Origin: Coraliomargarita sp.
GTDB taxonomy: Bacteria > Verrucomicrobiota > Verrucomicrobiia > Opitutales > UBA953
Assembly: GCA_024638885.1 (NCBI GenBank)
Contig: JAHEJL010000002.1
Location: 124,001-188,000, forward strand
DNA: 64,000 bases
Direction: 5' to 3'
Part shown: positions 59,252-64,000 of the stretch, piece by piece
Layout: the number at the start of each line of letters is the position of its first letter
How positions within the stretch are numbered: the stretch's first letter is position 1
Notes under the pieces: model-generated
The model's database searches: none
What the model saw: only the letters and a program-made list of their open reading frames with translations
Told to the model about the DNA's origin: nothing
Made by a program: the position numbers and the translations under genes

Positions 59252-59261
59252 ACGTCGGCGG

Positions 59262-60023
59262 TTACTTCCTGACCATGACGATGTCCGCCCAGCTGTCGTA
59301 GGCGGACTGTTTCCTGGGGTCGGAGAGGATCGGGATGAAGAAGAGCAGGCCGATGCACCCGCAACATGACGTGAGCAGGCTGCGCAGGAGGGCCCATTTC
59401 CAGACCTGTTCGCTCCGGGGCGGTCCGCCGGTACGGGAGTCGGCCATCTTGAAGCCCAGGATGCGTTGGCCCCAGGTCGCGTGATGGACCGAGTTGCCGA
59501 GGAGGCCGTAGTAGGCGGAGCCGACCACCAGGCTGATGCAGAACCCGAGGAACTGGCCGACCGACTCCATCTCGCGGGCCACGGAACGGTTGTTCCCGTC
59601 GGCGAGCAGGGCCACGAAACCGATCGTCGGCACCAGGCATCCGCAGAAAAGAACCATCAGGAAGATGCCATCCAGCAAGCAGGCCAGGAAGCGGTCGCCG
59701 GCCGAAGGGTAAGGCTGCGTCTGCGCGGGGAACTGGGGGTGGGGGCTGCGCGGAGGTAGCGCCGGGGTGGCGGCCGCCTGCGGGGTGCTGGCCGCTGGTC
59801 GCATCGCTGGCGGGTAGGCCGGGGGGCTGGTTTGGCCCCTTACGTTGGGGGTGGGGAGCAGGTGTGGGTAGCTCTGGCCGATCGTGCTCCACGCCTTCAT
59901 CCCGGCGGTCCAGCAGAAATCGCTCTCGTAGACGCTGCCCCGGTCGATGGCCACCTTGAGCTGCGCTTCCGTGAAGACGCCCAGCGAATCCTGGTTTCGG
60001 CTGACGTGGATCTTTCCTTCCAT
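59262..60023 (-). CDS. GYF_2 membrane protein with RDD domain
   Basis: A 253-residue protein from ATG 60023. GYF_2 domain at 1-50 (IHVSRNQDSLGVFTEAQLKV, DFCWTAGMKAWSTI), a Pro-rich linker (residues 60-105), then an RDD-family membrane domain: AGDRFLACLLDGIFLMVLFC, GFCISLVVGSAYYGLLGNSV, HHATWGQRILGFKMADSRTG and the last helix LLTSCCGCIGLLFFIPILSD. RDD domains are proposed transporters or membrane scaffolds. Divergent from the 60139 gene. Confidence 0.82.
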   Translation of the reverse strand: MEGKIHVSRNQDSLGVFTEAQLKVAIDRGSVYESDFCWTAGMKAWSTIGQSYPHLLPTPNVRGQTSPPAYPPAMRPAASTPQAAATPALPPRSPHPQFPAQTQPYPSAGDRFLACLLDGIFLMVLFCGCLVPTIGFVALLADGNNRSVAREMESVGQFLGFCISLVVGSAYYGLLGNSVHHATWGQRILGFKMADSRTGGPPRSEQVWKWALLRSLLTSCCGCIGLLFFIPILSDPRKQSAYDSWADIVMVRK

Positions 60024-60138
60024 GTTCGGGCGTCGCGGGGTGGGGAAGCGTGATTTCGATGCTTGTGTGCCGAGAATGGGGTGCACTATTTCTGCTAGAA
60101 TGTCGAATAAATCAGGAAATGTCCGGATCGGCGATGTG

Positions 60139-61251
60139 ATGACCTGGGTCGTGACGACGCTTCTCCTCATCGCGCCCTCCCTCGCTTCCGCCCAGTCCGG
60201 AGGGCCTTTCGGCAGCGGCCAGGGAGGCCCCGGCGGTTCCGGAGCCAGCCCGTTCGGCGGCGCCGGAGGTTCCGCGTCATCAGAGGTGCGTGAGCTGATC
60301 TTTGACGTGGGACGGATCAGTTCGGTCCGGTCCATCGAGACCCCGGCCAGGTTCGCCAAGGTGTGGCGGGCTTTCCGCATGCAGTACGCGTTGGACGAGT
60401 CCGGCGATTTCAAGCCCGAGATCGCCGCCACGACTCCTGACAATCCTCAGACCCAGGCCGCGTTCCTCAGGTATGTGGCGGCCAACAATCCCACCATCCG
60501 CCTGGAAGAAGAGCAGGTCTGCAGAGCCTGCACGAACGGCAAGTCTCCCCGCACCGAAGGCCTGAAGGTCATCTACGTGGATTGTCCCAAGTGTTCCGGC
60601 ACCGCGAAGGTGATGCTGATCGAGAACTGCAGGTTGGTCTTCAGCGGAACGGTGCCCCCCAAGGCTTCCCCGGAGAAACCCAAGGCCGAAGCCACGCAGC
60701 CTTCGTCGGCTTCGGAAGAACTCAAGATGCTGATGGATAGGTTCCTGGTGGTAGGCAAGCGCTTCAAGATCGACCGCGACGAGTTCACCAAGGAGATGCA
60801 TTATTCTCCGATGACATATGTGACCAATCCCACGGCCAGCCCGGCCCTGCGGGTTTCCGTCTTCGACGACGGCAGCGTCTTCCTTCATACTTTCTATTAC
60901 GGACGAGACTGGCTCTTCCACGACCGCTTCAAGCTGATGGTCGGCGAAAAGGTGTTCGATTCCCCCGTGGTGAAGAGGGACATGATCACCCGCAAGGTGC
61001 TCAGCGGCGCCGTCCTTGAGCGCGCCTATTATCCTTCCGACCAGCTCGCGCCTGCCGAGGCCGTCGCCCAGGCCTCCCAGGACAGGGTTATCCTGCGCCT
61101 CGAAGGTTCTTCCGGCATCGTGACCAAGGAGCTCAGCGCGGAGCAGAAGGCCGCGATCAAGGATGCTTTCGAACTTTCCGCCCTCCTTAAGAAGATTTAC
61201 AAGATCCGCAAGGACGCCGGCATCAACGGCAAGCTGGGTGACGTCAAATGA
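60139..61251 (+). CDS. Secreted protein with DnaJ-like CxxC pairs and W(I/L)FHD domain
   Basis: A 370-residue protein. Start at ATG 60139 before the signal peptide MTWVVTTLLLIAPSLASAQ (ATG 60100 is an alternative). A Gly/Ser/Pro-rich segment precedes a domain (about 45-170) with YVAANNPTIRLEEEQVCRAC and DCPKCSGTAKVML, two CxxC knuckles like half of a DnaJ zinc domain. The C-terminal part has the W(I/L)FHD-type domain: VFLHTFYYGRDWLFHDRFKL, SGAVLERAYYPSDQ and AIKDAFELSALLKKI. The same N-terminal domain occurs in the next gene, which overlaps it by 4 bp (ATGA). Function unknown; probable periplasmic partner of the GYF_2 proteins. Confidence 0.78.
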   Translation: MTWVVTTLLLIAPSLASAQSGGPFGSGQGGPGGSGASPFGGAGGSASSEVRELIFDVGRISSVRSIETPARFAKVWRAFRMQYALDESGDFKPEIAATTPDNPQTQAAFLRYVAANNPTIRLEEEQVCRACTNGKSPRTEGLKVIYVDCPKCSGTAKVMLIENCRLVFSGTVPPKASPEKPKAEATQPSSASEELKMLMDRFLVVGKRFKIDRDEFTKEMHYSPMTYVTNPTASPALRVSVFDDGSVFLHTFYYGRDWLFHDRFKLMVGEKVFDSPVVKRDMITRKVLSGAVLERAYYPSDQLAPAEAVAQASQDRVILRLEGSSGIVTKELSAEQKAAIKDAFELSALLKKIYKIRKDAGINGKLGDVK

Positions 61252-62975
61252 GGTCTCCCTCGCCCATGCCGCCCCTCACGTCCATGAAAGAAAGACGCTT
61301 CCGGTCGGCCTTGACCGTCCTGATGTCCGCCGTCGCCGTCGTCGTCGCTTCGGCGGATGAGCTCGACTGCAGGGTCGCGCCGTTCGGCGAATTCCGGGCC
61401 GCCTTCAATCAGCTCGCCGACGGCCTCGATTATAATGACGACGGGGAGATCGTGAGCGCGCCGGGAAAGAAGCTGCCCTACAACGATGCGACCCGGGTGG
61501 CGTTCATCCATTATATCGCCAAGGTGAATCCTACCGTGACGATCACCGTCAGCCGCACTTGCTCGACATGCGGAGGCAAGGGCAGAGGGGTGCGTATCGA
61601 GGGTCGCGAAGGCGCCAACCTCGGCTACCAGGTTCATTGGGTCTGCGACGCCTGTTCCGGAAGGGGTAGTTTCACCGAATTCGCGACGCGTCGCCTCACC
61701 TACAGCGGCGAACTTCCCAAGAAGTGGGATTCTCCGAAACTGATCGCCTTCCGGGGGAAATTGAACTCCGCCCGGGATGGCAATGCCGCCGCGCAGCTGG
61801 AAGTGGCCAGGGCCTGCATGGAGGGTAAGTTCATGCCGAAGAACAACGACGAGGCGCGTGATTGGTTCATGAAGGCGGCGTTGCAGGGCGAACCCGCGGC
61901 CTTGGCCCCCTTGGCCGAACTTTACATGGATCCCGCCAACGCGGCGTTCCACGATTATGCCTTCGGGCTCGCTCTCTCGGCCGTCGCCGATCCGTCCGTG
62001 GCGCGTCGAGAGTCTCCGGACTTCTTCATCTTCTCGGATGCCGTCAACGTGTCGGCCAATGCCGCGGCGGCCTTGAACCGTCGCATGCTCCTGCTCGAGG
62101 CCGGGCTGCTGGCCCCTCGGATCGCCAAGGGGGTCCTCGATAAGGCTCAGGTGGCCAAGGTGCTTTCGCCCCAATCCCTGCGTAAGGGATTCCCACCCCT
62201 GTCCGCCCTGACGGCCGCCGCCCGCGCCGATAAGCGCGCCTTGTTCGTCCGAGGTCTCTCGACCTATCTGGGTTTCGGTCATCCGGCCGCGGATGCGCAG
62301 GAGGCCCTCCGTCTCTTCGAGGCCTCCGCTTGCCTTTCAGATGCGGACGCCTTCCTGGTCATCGCCTTGCACTTCGATGCCGCCAAGGGATATCCTTCTT
62401 CCAAGGAGACGGCTTGGGCTTTCTATTCGATCGCGCGTAGCCTTGGTTCGAGCGATCCGTTCTGCATCGCGCGCCTTAACCAGCTCGCGGAGGATGAGGT
62501 GTCGGTGGATTGGGCCGGCACGCCCGAGATCCTGCTCGGCCATCTCCAGCAGGGACGCATCACTCCGGCGATCATCCGCGACCTGGCCGACCTCTCCGTC
62601 TACAGGACGGTCCGGGCGGGCCCCGCGCCGGGTGCCGTCGATCCTTTCGATACCGCCGCCACGCAGGAGGTCCCGCTTTCCAAGGCCAAGGTGTTCTCGC
62701 TCACCCGATCCATGCTCCAGCTCAAGCTGAAGGTCAGCGAAGTGTCGTCCGACGACGAGTCGGCCTTCCGCAAGTGCTGGGACGACGGCACGACCCGATT
62801 CTATTCGGTCTCCGGAGTCGTGACATTTACGAACGCCTCTTCCCGTCGTGAGCGGGCCCCCTTCACGCTCTGCTTCAGCATCAAGGACGCCGACGGTCCG
62901 CCTGAGCTGTTATACCTCTCCGCAGGTACCGCCCAGTTCGGCGAATGTCCTGCGCAGTGCGGCCGTGGCCTCTGA
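61248..62975 (+). CDS. Secreted protein with DnaJ-like CxxC domain and Sel1-type repeats
   Basis: A 575-residue protein starting in the ATGA overlap with the upstream gene (an in-frame ATG at 61284 would place the signal peptide MKERRFRSALTVLMSAVAVV directly at the start). Residues about 40-140 are paralogous to the upstream protein: YIAKVNPTVTITVSRTCSTC GGKG and VCDACSGRGSFTEF. A Sel1-like solenoid follows (about 170-420): AQLEVARACMEGKFMPKNND, EALRLFEASACLSDADAFLV. A C-terminal beta-rich region has FYSVSGVVTFTNASSRRERA. Unknown function; likely secreted complex with its neighbour. Confidence 0.75.
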   Translation: MRSPSPMPPLTSMKERRFRSALTVLMSAVAVVVASADELDCRVAPFGEFRAAFNQLADGLDYNDDGEIVSAPGKKLPYNDATRVAFIHYIAKVNPTVTITVSRTCSTCGGKGRGVRIEGREGANLGYQVHWVCDACSGRGSFTEFATRRLTYSGELPKKWDSPKLIAFRGKLNSARDGNAAAQLEVARACMEGKFMPKNNDEARDWFMKAALQGEPAALAPLAELYMDPANAAFHDYAFGLALSAVADPSVARRESPDFFIFSDAVNVSANAAAALNRRMLLLEAGLLAPRIAKGVLDKAQVAKVLSPQSLRKGFPPLSALTAAARADKRALFVRGLSTYLGFGHPAADAQEALRLFEASACLSDADAFLVIALHFDAAKGYPSSKETAWAFYSIARSLGSSDPFCIARLNQLAEDEVSVDWAGTPEILLGHLQQGRITPAIIRDLADLSVYRTVRAGPAPGAVDPFDTAATQEVPLSKAKVFSLTRSMLQLKLKVSEVSSDDESAFRKCWDDGTTRFYSVSGVVTFTNASSRRERAPFTLCFSIKDADGPPELLYLSAGTAQFGECPAQCGRGL

Positions 62976-62996
62976 GCCGGTCAGGGAATGACCGGC
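62976..62996. terminator. Hairpin between convergent ends
   Basis: GCCGGTCA-GGGAA-TGACCGGC begins right after the stop at 62975 and covers the last codons and stop of the convergent gene. Perfect 8-bp stem, no T-run. Candidate bidirectional transcription-end structure. Confidence 0.45.
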
Positions 62997-63892
62997 AGCT
63001 CGCCGACCAGTTTGCTCCGCTTGGCGAGCAATTCTGACAGGAGGTGGGCTTCCCGGATGGCCTGCTTGGTCTCGAACGAAAGGGTGATTTGGGTAGGACG
63101 GCGTCCCAGCATCCGCATCTTGAGGGGCGTCGCTCCGGCCTGGGCCAGCTTACCTACGAGCATCTTGTCGTCATCGCTCAGGAAATGGCAGACTTCCGTC
63201 ACGGTGTTCTTCTCGTCTACTTCGCGATATGCCTTGTGCGCCGGAATCACGCTGGTTTCAAGGGCTTGGTTATCGAACTCGAAGCGAAGCTGATCGTGGA
63301 AAATCCAGGTCCTTCCCGCGTAGAACGTCACGAGATGGGACTGTCCGGAAGCGTCGACGAGCACGCGAAGCGGGATGCGGTTCCCGATGTTTTCGTAATA
63401 GCGGTGCGAATAGACGACGGAGACCTGGTCATCGGAGCGCTTCTCGACGAAGGACGAGGCGATCAGTCCGGAAATCTGCTGCTGAACATCGCTCAAGGCC
63501 TTGCGCGAGGCGGCGGAGCCGGGCGTGTTTCCGGCGGCAGGCTGGGGTGTGGCGGTCGTCTGTCCGGCGCTCCCGGTGTTGGGCTCATCGTCCCCTGCCA
63601 GGACGAAGTAGGCGGCCGCCCCGGCGACGATCAGCACGCTGACGCCTATGCCGATGAAGAGGGGGGTGTTGCTTGAACCGGCTTGGGCTTGCGCGCCCGG
63701 GCCGGCCGCGTCGATCCGATCCTTCAGGTCGCTGAGCTTCGCCCAGGACTCCATGCCTTCGGTCCAGCAATCGTCCGTCCATTCCAACTGACCTGAGGCG
63801 ATCAATCCTGAGATGGCGCCAAGGGGGTGGATGCCGACCGGGTTGCCCTTGCGAGAGACTTCAAGTTGGGGTTCCGGTCCGGACTGGCTCAT
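62981..63892 (-). CDS. GYF_2 membrane protein with W(I/L)FHD domain
   Basis: A 303-residue protein. GYF_2 domain at 8-58 (LEVSRKGNPVGIHPLGAISG, DDCWTEGMESWAKL), a short linker, one membrane segment (about 78-99, PLFIGIGVSVLIVAGAAAYFVL), a Thr/Gly/Pro-rich stalk, and an extracytoplasmic part with LVTFYAGRTWIFHDQLRFEF, VTEVCHFLSDDDKMLVG and QAIREAHLLSELLAKR. This last part is the domain seen in the secreted proteins at 56633 and 60139, here joined to GYF_2 and a membrane anchor. It thus links the two sets of genes. Confidence 0.8.
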   Translation of the reverse strand: MSQSGPEPQLEVSRKGNPVGIHPLGAISGLIASGQLEWTDDCWTEGMESWAKLSDLKDRIDAAGPGAQAQAGSSNTPLFIGIGVSVLIVAGAAAYFVLAGDDEPNTGSAGQTTATPQPAAGNTPGSAASRKALSDVQQQISGLIASSFVEKRSDDQVSVVYSHRYYENIGNRIPLRVLVDASGQSHLVTFYAGRTWIFHDQLRFEFDNQALETSVIPAHKAYREVDEKNTVTEVCHFLSDDDKMLVGKLAQAGATPLKMRMLGRRPTQITLSFETKQAIREAHLLSELLAKRSKLVGELPVIP

Positions 63893-64000
63893 CGGGACGA
63901 AGATGCCATCCGGCGTCCCATTCAGGCAATCTTAAAGAAGGATATGGCAGGTCCGCCTTGCCTGCGTCGTGAGTTCGGTTGTTTATCCTGAGGCATACCC
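63893..64000. other. Window end, non-coding
   Basis: 108 bp upstream of the last GYF_2 gene; no repeat or start codon of a further gene is recognised. Confidence 0.4.

Overview
The window looks like a chromosome segment of a GC-rich member of the Planctomycetota-Verrucomicrobiota group, most likely an Opitutales-like verrucomicrobium. That placement is an inference from gene content: DUF1501, DUF1549/DUF1553, NHL and DUF1080/cytochrome-c proteins, formylglycine sulfatases, a Tat-exported Gfo/Idh/MocA oxidoreductase and a large set of GYF_2-domain membrane proteins. No rRNA, tRNA or CRISPR array was recognised.

Layout. (1) 0-17 kb is a catabolic block, nearly all on the minus strand. It holds an esterase plus sulfatase operon, a DUF1080-propeller-cytochrome fusion, a DUF1553/NHL/DUF1501 operon with a divergent AraC regulator, a sulfatase with EF hands, an oxidoreductase and an OprP/O-type porin. 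Together these fit uptake and breakdown of sulfated or acylated glycans. (2) 17-34 kb carries single genes: a serine beta-lactamase-fold lipoprotein, a DctA-like symporter, a TonB-like/VWA protein, a Tgt-MnmD-like tRNA-modification fusion, a small P-loop ATPase and a PhnA-type protein, then a first GYF_2/Sel1 cluster. (3) 34-46 kb is DNA processing and defence: addA-addB, an HNH nuclease, and a PLD/DEAD helicase gene that is frameshifted and cut at its 5' end by an IS3-family element (44784-46036). (4) 46-64 kb holds small secreted proteins, a TerY-like/DUF805 fusion, a bacterial-type PARG, TPR, YbjN and DUF1810 proteins, a CCA-adding-type enzyme, a phosphoesterase, and a second GYF_2 cluster with two novel-looking shared domains.

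Intergenic DNA between 1.3 and 34.5 kb (and again at 51.2-51.5 kb) is packed with dispersed repeats. There are hairpin cassettes bracketed by GGTAGGG...CCCTACC, terminal-inverted-repeat elements built on CTCAAAGGGAAACCGG, a GGTGGCGGGTGGCAG inverted pair, and a CTTGTCAACCGGCCAAC...GAGCCTCTGGGCCTC unit. They are often nested inside one another. They are essentially absent from 35-51 kb and 52-64 kb.

The most interesting candidates for something undescribed are the nested repeat system, the GYF_2 network with its shared W(I/L)FHD and four-cysteine domains, the Tgt-MnmD fusion and the interrupted helicase/HNH defence module.
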